In this document: one piece after another, positions 14,101 through 25,336 of the stretch
Numbering within the stretch: the first letter of the stretch is position 1
Layout: each line of letters opens with the position of its first letter
From: Branchiostoma floridae
Taxonomy: Eukaryota > Chordata > Leptocardii > Amphioxiformes > Branchiostomatidae
NCBI RefSeq assembly: GCF_000003815.2
Contig: NC_049995.1
Location: 7,540,325-7,604,324 of the forward strand
Length of the DNA stretch: 64,000 bases
Reading direction: 5' to 3'
The notes under the pieces: generated by a model
What the model was told of the DNA's origin: nothing
Database searches by the model: none
What the model saw: only the letters and a program-made list of their open reading frames with translations
Made by a program: the position numbers and the translations under genes

Positions 14101-17100
14101 GAAAAGGAAGGAACATCAGAGGATGTATAAAGGTACATAGCGACAGTTAATTGTGCCGTGTTTCTTCCGGCCGGTATTTTTACCTCCCAACAACGCGCCC
14201 GTTCGCCGTGTAATTCCGCGGCGTGTTACAATTACAATATTACGCTTTTAGAAGGACAAGAGTGGCAGAAAAGTTACACAGAAGAAGTGGCAAGGGTAAC
14301 CTACAACAGCAACATGTAACTGGAGAAAATGATGCGTTGACAATTTGTCAAATCAGTATGGCTAGAGAAATCGTCGTAAACGTACCGGTATTAAGATAAT
14401 AGATGTTACAACGGACCCAGTCAACTTCCACCATTTAAAAAAAGAAATTCATCTTCAATCACACGATACATGTCATGCAAGTCTAAGGTCTACGACTCCT
14501 TTTCTGTCTGATGGTGCTGTCAGTCCGCATATTGCAACACTATACTAACGTCTCACGGCCGTTTGTCCCCTTCACATATTTGCTTGACTCGTCACGGAAA
14601 ATACAAACTTTAAGACGTTCGGACGTTTTACTTGGGCTAGAGTTTTCTCTACTGGGAAGCCGCTGCAGTCAGCCGTCTGTTCCTGCTTGTCACCATTACT
14701 TTCTGTTTGCTGCATTTTATCCAGCAACTTCATCGTAACCACACTTCTGCATTCCCGATGATACTTGATGTCCGGAATTTCTCCTTCGTTTACAGATGAG
14801 GCATTATCTAAGAGTACTTGATGTTTGCGTATCTCCGCTGTGCTTAGCAGGGTTTTCCAAGACTCTTTTAGGTGAACTACATTTGCAGCGGTTTTGTTTG
14901 TGCAATGGATAGCGTAACCCTTTTATGCAAATTCTACCGTGTCTTCACAACAATGATTGGTGCATCCACTTTCTTTGCGTTGTATTTTCTTCCGATCTTT
15001 GTCCCTGATCTCCACAGCCTTTATTTTTTTCCCATTAGGCCACACCAATTTAATTTCTTGGTTCACGGATTCGCTCGCTCCGATTTTTTGGAAAAAAAAA
15101 TAAAAATAAAAATTACCATTCAGCAAATTTTCACCATTAATGAAACCATTCACCAACTTTCTGGTGTAGCAAATTGGCCTTTATATCATAAGCTCCTTAA
15201 AATCAACAAACAGGTGCTGTTACTGTACAGTAAAAGTGGTTTTGTACTTTTTTCAAGCTGAAAACTTTTTATTCTTTATATTTTGGATAAGCCCTTAACT
15301 TTACCCCAACCATTTTACAATTTTTATTTTTATTTCGCCCTTTCGCTCCATATTTTTTATGAAAAAATCCGTGAACCAAGAAATTAAATTGGTGTGACCT
15401 TATGACGTAAAGAAACGATAAAGTAGGCACCGTCACTTTAAGGTTTGGTTTATCTTTTTTATCGTGAATAGTTCAGAAGTTGACCGTATATATTGTACTC
15501 TGAATCCATACGAAGTAAAAAGACTCAATCGACATGTGGTTCTTCCGATGCACTGCGAGTGTGGGAACGATGTTGGTTTGCAGAAGCTTCAGATCAAATT
15601 CTCCAGCGTAGAGTTATACATTTCAAGGCGCATAAAAAGCGCACATCCATTTCAAGCGATAAGCTGACATTTTTGTAAGACAACTGTTAAATGCACTTAA
15701 AAATTCGAAAAATTGTGAAGAATGAAACGTTAGATCGGAAGGATATTTCTACATTGACAGCAACTGCACATAAACCACAAAAAAGGCTCGCCAATCTGAA
15801 TATCCATGTACGCCAAATGCCAGCTTTTTATTGAAGCACTTGCAATGAAGGGCTGACGTCAGAGTTGCGTTGCGCAGTACAGTGCCCAAATTTGGGTGTG
15901 ACTTAAAATCCTTGAAAATCCTTCTTTTCCTTGAAAATGTTTGCCCAATCTGGAGACTTTTTTTCAGTTAGAGGGGACAGGTAGGGCCTAATCTTTCCTG
16001 TTTGGGTCAAAATTTGTTCAGTTTAGCAGTTTAGCTGGTGTCAGGACAGGTTTGAGTTATACACCTTTCTCACGCGGCGGCCACGATAGATCTAAAACGA
16101 GTTCAATGTGGCAAACAAAAGGCTGTCCATCAAAATTAGCAGTTCGACCAATGGTAGCCTGCCAATTAGGAAATCGACCAATAAGTGAATGGCTGCAAAT
16201 TCGTTAAAAATTTGCATTATTATGTTTTTATTTTGCATCTCTTAGGGGACTAAGGGGTCAGTCTACACTACTCTAAATTGCTACATCTTTCGGTGCATAA
16301 CACTTCTTGTAATATTTATTATTCTATCTTATATCATGAAAATTTGTGTGGTTTTGGGGAAAACTAAATGGGACCTGATTTTAGAAATAAGTTTTGTCTG
16401 TTTGCCTCATTGACCTCTTCTTCGATCTATCGTGGCCGCCGCGTGAAAAAGGTGTATAGGGTGCTACCGGTTGTGTCAGGAGGGAACAGGGGTCAAAGGT
16501 GAGGTTTCTTTCATAGGGTGAGCTTTTCTCGGAGAATGAGGCAAACAACCCCCTGTTTTCTTTGAATGTTTATAAACTAGACCCAAGTGACTTTCTGGTG
16601 GAGAAGAATTATTAAGATTGAAATATGGGTTAGTACTTTTTTGAAGCCTTCATTCAGTGTATTATAACATGCTTGCCAATGGACAGCCCTAACTTCGATG
16701 TCTGACCTGTAGCATCAACAAAATGTCCTGTTTCGGCAAGCTTGGTATTTAGGATGGAGTTAGCTTTGAATGCAAACTATCGTAAAAATATAGAGAAAAA
16801 AGTCGGAATGACGTCAGATACCATTAACAACAAATGATGACTGATGATACAAACGGCTGAATGGCCATAAACAGATGAAAATCGCCATTCGAAAAATGGC
16901 CGTTGCCATGGCAACCAGTGAACAGCACTTTACCCAAAACTTAACCATTTTTGTATGTATGGACCAATGCCATACTACCACCCCAAATGTTGAGAAAAAT
17001 CAACATTTTGACTCGGCCACATGGATTAGTTTATAGGCAGTCTCTTGAATTACCCATGATGCATTGCGATATTCGTAGAAATTTGATAAAAAGTCCGTTG

Positions 17101-20100
17101 GGTATAATTATTGAAATACTCGTAACTCCTGCTGGAATTGACGGATTTTGTTGCTTTAAAGCCCAAAATGCAGATTAAGACGTCGCAAATCAAGAAAACG
17201 TATCAAACAAGGCCCCATAGGCAGGCTGAATAAATGCCTGGTTTTGGAAAGTAAACAATGTAATTTTTACGCAAAAATTACCCCAAAAATCAGCCTTTAA
17301 AGACTCATAACGTCCTAAAGATGCAAATTACCGACAAAAAACTAAATACTTTGTAATTCTTGTGGTGTTTTTCACATGTAAACCAATTTTCATTGGAAAT
17401 TATTGATATTTTACATATCTATCTCGTCCTTTTCAATAAACGACCAAACGGCCAGGTCAATTTGGATGACGTCACTTGGTCACGTGATTACAGTTGGAAA
17501 GCTGTGCATGGCAACTGGTTATCATGGCTTAAAATAAACTTTGGTTCCTACTAATACAAAAAATCCATGATAGCACTTGTCCCTCTCGGTGGTACCAAAA
17601 ACCCCTCTGGCCCATGGACTATAAGTGTCCTTGTTAAAAACTTGAAACAAACTTTAGTAAAATATTTTCTACAAGAGACTGCTTGCCAAAAGTAAAATGT
17701 ATTTAATTTGATCTATATCTAATTGAAATCACAGTGTACAATTTCATTAAATGGATTAGTAATCCTACTTGGACTTTCAAAAACAAATCCTACATCTGTC
17801 AATTAAGTCATACCAATAAGTTTCATTTAATTCCATTGATTCCAGTTCCTGCTCTATGTATAGTATTACTCAGGTTAGCAATGATTATGCAGAAGTCAGC
17901 GAAAGGGGAGAGTGTTACATTGAAGGCCTTTTCTAAAAATGTCCACGTCTGTGAAACAGTCATGCAAACACTTTATCAGGGTCGTTGGTCTTTATTTTCC
18001 AGAGTGAGGCCATGAAAAATGCTGAAGTTGCAGCCTACTTTAAGAGGTTTGAAGAGGCTGAGAGGGTCTATCTGGACATTGACAGACGGTAAAGAAGCTT
18101 CTTCATTGTGTCTTCAATTTTTTTCTTAGCTATAGTATTTGCTCTAAGACAGTAAAGGTCTCAGATCTTACCTGTGATTTTCTTCAATGCTTCTAGAGCT
18201 AGTAAAAGCTGATAATTTCTTTTTTTGCACATCAGGATGGGTTTTGTAATGAAACTGAGCATATTTTGTGCAATTACATTTTATATGGGTGGTGCAAGTT
18301 ATCCAGCTGGATCGCACTGGGATTTGGGGATTTTGTGAATTCATGCAATTAATAGAAGTGTGCAGTAATTCGTTGTGCAATTATATGGCTTTTGCTGTAT
18401 TTGTTTTCTCTTTGAATTGGCGTGTTGTCAAATGTGGTGCTACCTTTCTGCAGAGACCTTGCTGTGAATCTGCGGGTGAAACTGGGAGACTGGTTCCGTG
18501 TGGTGCAGCTGCTGAAGACGGGAAGCGGGGGTGGCGAGGACCAGCTTCTGGAACAGGCGTGGAACGCTATCGGAGACTACTACGCTGACAGGCAGAAATG
18601 GTAATGTTGATTGCTTTCCACTGTAGAGCTACAAGCAAACAAATAATAGTCAGTACCCCCTTGTAGAAAGTACCGCCTTGTAGAAATGTCCCCCATGCAA
18701 AAGTATCCTCCATGAAGAAATGTCCCCCTTGCAGGAATGTCCCCCATTTTTAGTGCTTTGTGTGTTTTGTTGTCAAAAGGCCATACTCTTGTCCTGTGCA
18801 TCAAGTTCCATTTCAATGATGATGAAATCAAGGGTTACACTATTCCAATACAACTTTCTCTCCTGGCAGCCATGATAGATTGAAAACGAGGTCAATGAGG
18901 CAAACAGACAAAACTTATTTTCTTCAACAACTCTACAAAATTCATTTCAAATGGCTGTGTTAGAAATAATGCTTGCAGGCTCTTAATTTGCATATGAAAT
19001 ATAATTTTTTTTTATTCACATATTGGTTTGCCTATAAACTGCTAAGGGGCATTGACAATCTTGAAAAGTACAGTAATTACTAATACATATAATTCATCCC
19101 TTATTACACTGTCACAGAGACTTTCATAACCCTTTAACAAATTCATGAATGATACTCAAGACATAAGTTTCAGGCATCACTTCTGATGTTTGCCTTACAG
19201 TTGGTAGGTCATGAATTTTATTCGTGGCCATTGTCATACAGAAACAGAGAAGGGAACTGCCCAATACACCAAAGTCAAAAATTAATTTTAGCTTAATTGT
19301 TTTTGAGATATAGCTGTTGTGCATTGTAAGATGTTTTCTCACAAACCTCATTCTACATTTCCATGACCCCTACAGGCAGAACGCAGTGACGTACTACGTG
19401 CAGGGTCGTAACCAGGAGCGACTGGCGGAGTGTTACTATATGCTGGAGGACTACCCTGGGTTGGAGAGTCTGGTGCACTCCTTACCGGAGAACCACAAAC
19501 TGCTGCCTGTATGTACTGTACATTCATTTATTTTTGCAAGGACTGTATTTCACAGTACATGCATAAGGGGAAAAGATGTGTGCTAAGTTTGTGGTTGAAA
19601 CAATTTTGTAATATGGTGATTCATTGGAAATGCAAATTAACAGTAGAGCAGTCACAGTAAAAACCACAGAATAAAACTACTGGAAACATAATAAGATTTA
19701 GGATAAAGCACCTCTTCATATTTGCTGATCTAACTTACCTTCACAAAGTCATTTAAAAATGTCAGACTCTAAAAAACCTCTTTAGCATCTAATGTTGACA
19801 CTTGAGAATCATCTAAAGAAAAAATTGTGAAATGAGATGAGATGAAGACAAAAGGCTCCAAACAGAAAAGTTTTATGGTCACACTGTAACCAAGTTTTTG
19901 TGTGTTTTTCACAGGAAATTGCTGCCATGTTTGTGACTGTCGGTATGTGTCAGCAGGCAGTGGCTGCCTACTGCAAGGTAAGGAGCTTTAATATTTTCAA
20001 AGATGCAAATAAAAAATGTGCACACTTCAATTGCAAACATGTAGTCCAGTTGATGTTACACTGATGCTAGATTCTGTAGCTTAAACTTGTTGCAATATAA

Positions 20101-23100
20101 GGTCATTATCATTGTTTTCAAAACTCTGATTCAATATTTACCTTAAAAATGACATAATTCTAGTTAAACGTAGTATCCTAAGGACTGTTTGTGTTTGAAA
20201 TGTTTTAAGTGCTAAGATATTTATTATATTGAACTTTACCATCCAACGTTTCCTATTGGACATGAAATTGTCTTCATTCATAGTTAGAGTATAAAAGACC
20301 TGTTTCTTGCAGATCACTTCAGTGTCACTGATGAAGGATAGTGGATTCTATCCAAAACGTCTGACCGTTTCAAAACCATATCCAGTTGCTTGAGTAACAG
20401 TCTACTTTTTGGTTTACCATCCTTGAATAATCATTTCATCTTCCTGCTGCATCCAGTGTAACAAGGTGAAGGCAGCTGTGGACTGCTGTGTGCAGCTCAA
20501 CCAGGTCAGATATGATTATTTTGTGTGATTTTGTTAAAAAAGATTTTTTTTAAATGGGAGCTTCTGATCAATTGCTACACCCAGTAAGCTATCCCCTTAT
20601 GGACCATGGTGAGATCTACGGCTTGTTGCCAGTCTGTATGATCAGTGTAATCAACCTTCATTGTATTAGACACCAGCTTCTGTGTCAGTTTCTGTGTAGC
20701 CGGTATAACCGGTTGGCATAGCACACCAGCTTCTGTATCAGTTTCTGTTTAGCCACGGGTATAACTGTCCATATAGAATACAACACGGTGTATTCCGTAT
20801 CACCCGAATCAGGTATTCGAACTTTGCATGGCGCCGCACTTGGCCCGCTCGAAACAGTTCGATTTATTCGAATGGAGCCCGTGTGATACGCCTTTCGAAC
20901 CTGTGCGATACGGAAGTTATGGCCCGGTCCGGAACACCCGTATCTAACATTTTTGCGTCACAGGACATGACATAAAAATGGATATAACACAGCTTCTGGT
21001 TATATTTCACTGACCCTTTCCTCTTCCCTCATGTGCTCAATAAAAAGCAGCCTGTATGGCAATTTGAGCTTCTCATGAATAAATAAAGGTCCAAAGAAGC
21101 AAATTAACCACCTACCACACCTACACTTTGCACATCTATATAGCTGCAAGCAGTGTTTAAAGCTCTTTAATGAGGATGGCACTACTGTACTTGATTGCAA
21201 AGAGTCTCTATAGCGATGATAGCGATTACATTACAGGTCGTATCACAACCTCCTTTGTTGATAACTGTTCTAACATTCCGTCTCCTGTATCCTGTCCAGT
21301 GGAACCAAGCTGTGGACCTGGCGAAGGCTCACAACATGAAGGAGATCGACTCCCTCCTGGCTAAGTACGCCTCCCATCTTCTGGAGAAGGATAAGATCGT
21401 CAACGCCATCGAGCTCTACAGGAAGGCTAACCACTTCTTAGACGCTGCCAAGCTACTCTTCAAGGTATTATAATTACTATATATTAGCAGTCATTTTCAC
21501 TGTATATAGCTAACCTACATGTTCAAGCTAAGGCTAAGGCCACACCAATTTAATTTCTTGGTTCACGGATTTTTTCATTAAAAATATGGAGCAAAAGGGC
21601 GAAATAAAAATAAAAATAAAGATTGTAAAATGGTTGGGGTAAAGGTAACGGCTAATCCAAAACATAAAGAAAAAAAGTTTTCAGCTTGAAAAAAGTACAA
21701 AAACACTATTATTGTACAGTAACAGCACCTGTACCCACACTTTAAGGAGCTTATAATGTAAAGGCCAATTTGCTACCCCAGAAAGTTGGTGAATGGTTTC
21801 ATTAATAGTGAAAATTTGCTGAGTGGTAATTTTTATTTTTATTTTTTTTTCCAAAAAATAGGAGCGAGCGAATCCGTGAACCAAGAAATTAAATTGGTGT
21901 GGCCTAAGGCACCATTGAAAATCATTTAGTATTTTGCATTTCAGGGATGATGATCTGGTTTGAGCTGACATAACAAATTTTTGCCTGAGGGCTTATTGCA
22001 TGTAACATGAAAGGGAATGCACAAATAGTGTAGAAGAATTGACATGTAGCAATTGCAAATTGTGTCAGCTATTCCAACAGAATGGAAAAAGTATCCTGAA
22101 GTAATTTTAAAAAGGCAGCTTTTTATTCTATATAATGTAATAATTAATATGTAAACCCAAAGTTGTAAAGATTACAAATCTTAAAGGTATATGTGTATAA
22201 GATTAGATCTTGCATTTTTGCATGAATGGCTTGATAATTATACAAATTCAATACAGAAGTTGACCAATGTACAGCCACTATGTTTAATCCTATTGGTATT
22301 GAATACCTCATTTTAAGATTTCATAAACAACAGAATGGGGTGTTTTCCATTTACTGACCATTGAATACATTTTAATCTCTTAAACAAAATCCTCTACATT
22401 TCCACACTTAGCACATTCTTCTGTACTTCCCAGATAGCAGAAGATGAGACCAAGAAGCGTACGAAGCCCCTGCGGATTAAGAAGCTGTACGTGCTGGCAG
22501 CTCTGCTGGTGGAGAAGTACCATGAACAGATGAAACTCACCTCCAAGTCCAAGGCCAAGGGCAAGAGACAGGAGGTCAGTGCCCCTGCTAAGTCTCATTA
22601 CCAGTGATGTTTCCTGAAAAAGTAACTTTTAACTTTAAGTTCCAGAATGTTGGTCAATTGTGTTCTGATCTTGCAGCATACTTAAAAGGGCTGTTGTCTT
22701 TGTGTATTATAATTTTTTTTATTAAGCTATAACAGTTACTGTTTTTTCTTCCTTAAATGTGTTATGGCCAAAAAGAACGGTGCTACAGATTGAAGCATTT
22801 GGCTCTAACTTATCATACTATTTACATGTGTTTGATTGAATTTTTCATTATTGTAAAACTGTAAATATCCAAATGTTTGCAGGGGTTTTATTTTCATGGT
22901 GCTAACTGAAAACATGGCAAAAGCATCCTTTCCCTCCTACTGCAAAATTAAGTCCTCCAAAAATAACTCAACTTACAGTATTATACTAACTTACATAGCA
23001 TTTGCTTGTGAGCAAGTACAGCATATTTCAATCCATCCCCATCCCCATGTGAAAATGTACTGTTCCATATCAACCTTTTGTATAAAGAAATATTATATTT

Positions 23101-24686
23101 CCCTCCCTCCAGGCGAGCTCAGCTCTGGCTGGATTACTGGAAGAGGATGCGTCAACGATGGACTCGAAAGTGATTGACAACGCGTGGCGTGGGGCAGAGG
23201 CGTACCACTTCTACATCCTGGCACAACGCCAGCTGTACAACGGGTACGTGGACGCGGCCATGAAGACGGCGCTGCACCTGCGGGAATATGAGGATATCAT
23301 CGACCCTGTGGACATCTATTCACTACTCGGTATGTGATGTCCTGTCTTATCTCATCTGTTTGACGTACAGAATATTTCAACAAATAAGACATTAAGAGTT
23401 GAAAGGGCTTGCACCTCCATGAAATATTTAGTTTCTTGTATGTCCTCTTTAACACAAAAGGTTCTGATTAACAAATGCATTGATCACTTCCTGTCATTCA
23501 AAACCTCCCAATGAATAAGTAGCCTCTTCCATTGACCTGTCATGTCTGATACATGATTTAATTGTTCCTGAACTCTTCTTTCTGTCACTGCCTGAAAGTC
23601 TGACCTTTGTGGTGACACCTTCTTTCCACTCATTTCTTGCCCCTGTACAGTCTATTCTAATAACTATGAACACAAACGTTAAGAAAACAAAAAATCCATA
23701 CAAGAAAGAAAAAGGAAGATACTATTAGATTTTACAGTAATTCAATCTGCTATTCTCTTTCTGCTGTAGTTACGGTTTACTTGTATGCTGCATTAGGCTC
23801 TTATGTTTGGGTTGATATTTTACTAAGTAACATCGTAGTTGTAAACTGCACTTGTAAACTTTCATGTGCTTTACTACTGTATTTTCATGTACATCTAATA
23901 ATCTCTGTACACCCAAACTTCCCAGAGTCCCAGCACATGCTACCCATAGATTTGTGCATTTTATGTTTCCACATTATTTCAATGTATAAGGTATATAGGT
24001 TGTGAGTTCGATCCCAGGCCGAGTCATACCAAAGACTCTAAAAATGGTACATGCTGCTTTCTCTGCTTAGCACTCAGCACTAATGAGGAAGACTATGGAA
24101 GTTAAACACACACCACTACCAGCGGACCAGCCCCCTGCTGTAGTGACTTGCACAAATGTGTGGCCCAAGGGCTTCGAAGTGGAGATTGGTGCCACCCTAC
24201 GCGTCTTAGATGCATGGGCAAACTTTAACTTTTTTTTTTTAACATCTCAAGCCCAGAGTGTAATGTTTCTGTATTCCCCCTCAGCCCTGGCTGCCTGTGC
24301 CAACCGTGCGTTTGGCTCCTGTTCCAAGGCTTTCATCAAACTGGAGTCACTGGAGAACACCAGTCAGGACCAGAAGGAAACCTTCCTGGAGCTCGCACTG
24401 GAGATCTTCACCAAGTAGGAACTTTTACAGACTTGAGTATTTAAGTACAAACTCTGAATTTAATACTTTGTAACATGTGTTCAACAAATATGAAATATAA
24501 AAACTTTTTGTCTTTGAATAATTATAATGCAATTTGTCATTGTTTGTACAGGCACAGTGCAAAGGACACCAGAACAGGGAAGGCTGAGTGCACCAGCTGT
24601 GAAAGTGTCATCCCAGACTGGTCAGTATTCAAATTTCAATTTCAATATAATGTCACATGTCATTGTGTTTTTTTTTTTAAGTTTCA

Positions 24687-24751
<65 letters not shown>

Positions 24752-25336
24752 ACACATGTACATCAAGTTTAACCAATAGGTCAATTAAACATGCCTGTGT
24801 GCACATACACACACACACTCAGACACACACAAATGCTCACATTTATTACACAATCATACAGATACATGTATGACCTGTTACTGCATGAATGTCAAAAGCA
24901 CAATTTATTCTGTGCTGGTAGTGTTGTTTTTAAACCAATAAACCATTACTACAAAGAGTAACTGCAATATTACACTATAATTACAGTACATGTAACTATC
25001 TACACACAGATGCATAGACTCACTCACACACGTTGAATGAAAAAAGGACACTCGAGGTTGTAATCGAATCATTATGCATTTGATAACTACCAGTACTTGA
25101 AAATAAATTTATGCTTCAAGCTATGTGATTGACCAGATGACAACCTTACACCCCCCCCCACCCCCAGGTGTTCGGTGTGCCCCAGCTGCGACACGAAGTT
25201 CTCCACCTGCGTGGTGACTGGCCGCCCGCTATTGGACTACCAGTTCTGGATGTGTCAGACCTGCAAACACCGCGCCTACGAGCAGGAGATCGGCTCTCGG
25301 GCAACCTGTCCGCTCTGCCACTCAGTGATTGGTTGA
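176..25336 (+). CDS. WDR35: WDR35 (IFT121), IFT-A subunit, 5'-partial, 22 exons
   Basis: This encodes the IFT-A subunit WDR35/IFT121, which acts in retrograde intraflagellar transport and in delivery of membrane proteins to cilia. Exons: 176-301, 754-846, 2020-2173, 2930-3074, 3614-3683, 4997-5050, 5381-5490, 5994-6135, 7930-8127, 8609-8697, 9270-9387, 18003-18088, 18454-18600, 19376-19508, 19915-19977, 20457-20504, 21300-21464, 22434-22574, 23113-23329, 24285-24414, 24552-24620, 25168-25336. All have AG/GT borders and compatible phases, giving 888 codons plus TGA. The family is about 1,170-1,180 residues, so roughly the first 290 residues (N-terminal WD repeats) lie upstream of the window. 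Diagnostic stretches include [75 protein letters not shown] and [10 protein letters not shown]. Order is WD40 propeller, alpha-solenoid, Cys-rich zinc ribbon. An N gap lies in the intron before exon 9. Confidence 0.95.
1036..1288 (+). mobile_element. tRNA-derived SINE with 12-bp target duplication
   Basis: The element starts with a tRNA-like head: A box TGGCGCAGTGG at 1044-1054 and B box GGTTCGAATCC at 1087-1097. A unique body and a (GAAT)n tail at 1273-1288 follow. It is bounded by a perfect direct repeat TGTAGGGTCATG at 1024-1035 and 1289-1300, which is a target-site duplication. It lies in the intron between WDR35 exons 754-846 and 2020-2173. Confidence 0.8.
1299..1553 (+). mobile_element. 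SINE, second family member
   Basis: This relative of the upstream SINE has a decayed tRNA-like head (TCTTGGGTCCAGATCCCG), the shared AAAGGCACTTTACAC core, and an end reading CTAGACACAGTGGATAAC...GGCTATGGGACT. The same body recurs at 46323-46530 plus 47297-47335 (plus strand) and at 35938-36165, 38315-38428 and 56196-56320 (minus strand), so it is a dispersed family. Confidence 0.7.
1761..1977. mobile_element. Palindromic MITE, family A
   Basis: The ends form inverted repeats of the type TAATGCTAGTTCACCTTTAT / ATAAAGGTGAACTAGCGTTA, with a second inverted pair (TCCGTTGTAC / GTACAACGGA) and a third (GGTTTCAAA / TTTGAGACC) inside, so the whole element can fold on itself. Other copies are at 8981-9203, 38692-38897 and, decayed, 47589-47761. 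This copy ends 42 bases before the acceptor of WDR35 exon 2020-2173. Confidence 0.75.
6187..6704. other. Assembly gap (518 N)
   Basis: The run of N falls in the WDR35 intron between exon 5994-6135 and exon 7930-8127, just upstream of the tandem exon-derived array. A local repeat that assembled badly is a plausible cause. No coding sequence appears to be missing, because the frame joins correctly across it. Confidence 0.98.
6961..7929 (+). repeat. Tandem array of eight partial copies of WDR35 exon 9 with its acceptor
   Basis: Eight units start at 6961, 7077, 7198, 7319, 7443, 7564, 7688 and 7809, with the true exon at 7930 as the ninth. Periods are 116-124 bp. Each unit holds the intron end (TTGTTAACCAG), then the first ~65 bases of the exon encoding [13 protein letters not shown](M/I)YIF, then degenerate sequence (GAACTCGAGAAGTCC or GACCCTGAGTAGTCC) leading back to the next intron end. 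The first six units alternate between two types, so the array also has a ~243-bp dimer period. Only the ninth unit continues into the full 198-bp exon with a good donor. B-type copies hit TAG soon after RNLDPE; A-type copies stop a little later. Confidence 0.95.
8432..8520 (+). repeat. Dispersed repeat with degenerate hammerhead-like core
   Basis: The sequence GTCACTGACAAAAGATAGTG and the following CTGAAATGTCTGACCGTTTC match copies at 20321-20400 and 43500-43590. In this copy the CTGANGA core reads CTGACAA, so it would not be active. The family otherwise looks like a fragment of a larger retroelement. Confidence 0.5.
8609..24414 (+). CDS. WDR35: WDR35 alpha-solenoid (TPR-like) exons
   Basis: Eleven exons (8609-8697 to 24285-24414) encode the helical repeat region. 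Signs are the paired-helix wording of WDR35 orthologues: [55 protein letters not shown] and [21 protein letters not shown] charged linker rich in Lys ([11 protein letters not shown]) ends exon 22434-22574. The 8.6 kb intron between 9387 and 18003 is the only very large intron of the gene and is filled with repeats. Confidence 0.9.
8981..9203. mobile_element. Palindromic MITE, family A (copy 2)
   Basis: This is the best-preserved copy of family A, beginning GTAATGCTAGTTCACC and ending GTAAACTGGCGTTAC with matching internal arms. It lies 66 bases upstream of the acceptor of WDR35 exon 9270-9387. Confidence 0.75.
9421..11330. repeat. Intronic repeat-rich stretch with degenerate ~160-bp tandem units
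   Basis: No exon was found here. Between about 10020 and 10600 a degenerate unit recurs about every 150-170 bases. Its hallmark is a line like CCAAATGACCTGAAATTCGG (10072, 10226, 10392 and 10544, with substitutions) followed by a text like GGGATTTTAGGCCATTTTTG and ATATATTTTTGGC. The palindrome TTGCCATGGCAAC occurs at 9775-9787, and the related TTGCCATGGAAAT at 10785-10797. Confidence 0.5.
12456..13690 (+). pseudogene. Decayed non-LTR (LINE) reverse transcriptase fragment
   Basis: Frames carry non-LTR reverse transcriptase motifs: [14 protein letters not shown] (catalytic Asp of motif A), [21 protein letters not shown], then GYADDVGMS (YADD-type active site). An in-frame TAA at 12726-12728 interrupts the motif after LSP, and a frameshift near 13240 moves the C-terminal part ([19 protein letters not shown]) into another frame. 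It ends with a 3' UTR-like tail TCAATAAAGGATGATGA near 13665. The layout fits a 5'-truncated CR1/Jockey-type LINE lying dead in the WDR35 intron; clade assignment is tentative. Confidence 0.85.
13691..15036. other. Intronic sequence without recognised features
   Basis: I see no exon with a WDR35-compatible frame and no clear transposon ends here. Short open frames are present but show no codon pattern or recognisable motif. Confidence 0.5.
15037..15400 (+). mobile_element. MITE, family C (copy 1)
   Basis: The terminal inverted repeats are about 33 bp: AGGCCACACCAATTTAATTT at the left, continuing through CTTGGTTCACGGATT, with the reverse complement at the right ending in GGTGTGACCT. The interior is A/T-rich and not palindromic. 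A second copy lies in opposite orientation at 21537-21905. Confidence 0.85.
16058..16458. mobile_element. MITE, family D, 35-bp terminal inverted repeats
   Basis: The left end TATACACCTTTCTCACGCGG, continuing CGGCCACGATAGATC, is repeated inverted at 16424-16458 with one mismatch. The 400-bp interior has no coding frame. A decayed half copy with CAGCCATGATAGATTGAAAA and AGGCAAACAGACAAAACTT lies at about 18858-18960. Confidence 0.85.
18651..18752. repeat. Imperfect short tandem repeat
   Basis: Roughly 17-base units of the type GTCCCCCATGCAAAAGT / TGTCCCCCTTGCAGGAA recur about six times in the intron after exon 18454-18600. Similar wording (AAAAGTACCCCCCGG) recurs at 57432-57505. Confidence 0.6.
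20318..20405 (+). repeat. Dispersed repeat with hammerhead-like CTGATGA core
   Basis: CTGATGA is followed by a 6-bp hairpin (GGATAG / CTATCC) and AAAACGTCTGACCGTTTC. The layout is that of a hammerhead ribozyme core, but the expected GAAA reads AAAA here. Related copies are at 8432-8520 and 43490-43588. Confidence 0.45.
20669..21013. mobile_element. MITE-like repeat, family E
   Basis: It begins ACACCAGCTTCTGTGTCAG, repeats that phrase at 20720, contains a GC-richer core with short palindromes (TTCGAA, GGTATAACCGG), and ends ACAGCTTCTGGTTATATTTC. A shortened copy at 42033-42155 shares both ends (CACACCAGCTTCTG and AGCTGGTTATATTACACTGA). Confidence 0.5.
21537..21905 (-). mobile_element. MITE, family C (copy 2, inverted)
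   Basis: It has the same termini as the copy at 15037-15400, but the interior runs in the opposite direction: the GAGCGAGCGAATCCGTGAAC end is on the right here and on the left there. It lies in the intron after exon 21300-21464. Confidence 0.85.
23995..24235. mobile_element. Possible SINE fragment
   Basis: The start GGTTGTGAGTTCGATCCCAG resembles a tRNA B box (GTTCGATCC). It is followed by a body without coding signal, ending in a T-rich stretch just before the acceptor of exon 24285-24414. No target duplication was found. Confidence 0.4.
24552..25336 (+). CDS. WDR35: WDR35 C-terminal zinc-ribbon exons and stop
   Basis: The two last exons (24552-24620 and 25168-25336) encode three Cys pairs, CTSC, CSVCPSC and CQTC, followed by CPLCHSVIG and TGA at 25334-25336. 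The codon for W is split across the intron (TG|G). Paired cysteines of this type make the zinc-binding tail known in WDR35 and its IFT-A relatives. The last acceptor sits directly behind an almost pure C run (25151-25166) and the intron contains a long CA microsatellite. Confidence 0.9.
24689..24749. repeat. (CA)n microsatellite
   Basis: About 29 CA units lie in the intron between the two last WDR35 exons, with looser CA-rich sequence continuing to about 24840. Confidence 0.97.

Noticed and set aside
14872-15261. 129-residue plus-strand ORF
   Set aside because: Two thirds of it is the A/T-rich interior of the family C MITE; its reverse counterpart recurs at 21681-21971.
18168-18380. Separate small gene before exon 18454
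   Set aside because: No codon pattern, no splice context, lies in a WDR35 intron.
24475-24873. Thr/His-rich 132-residue protein
   Set aside because: The middle is a translated CA microsatellite and the start overlaps a WDR35 exon in a wrong frame.
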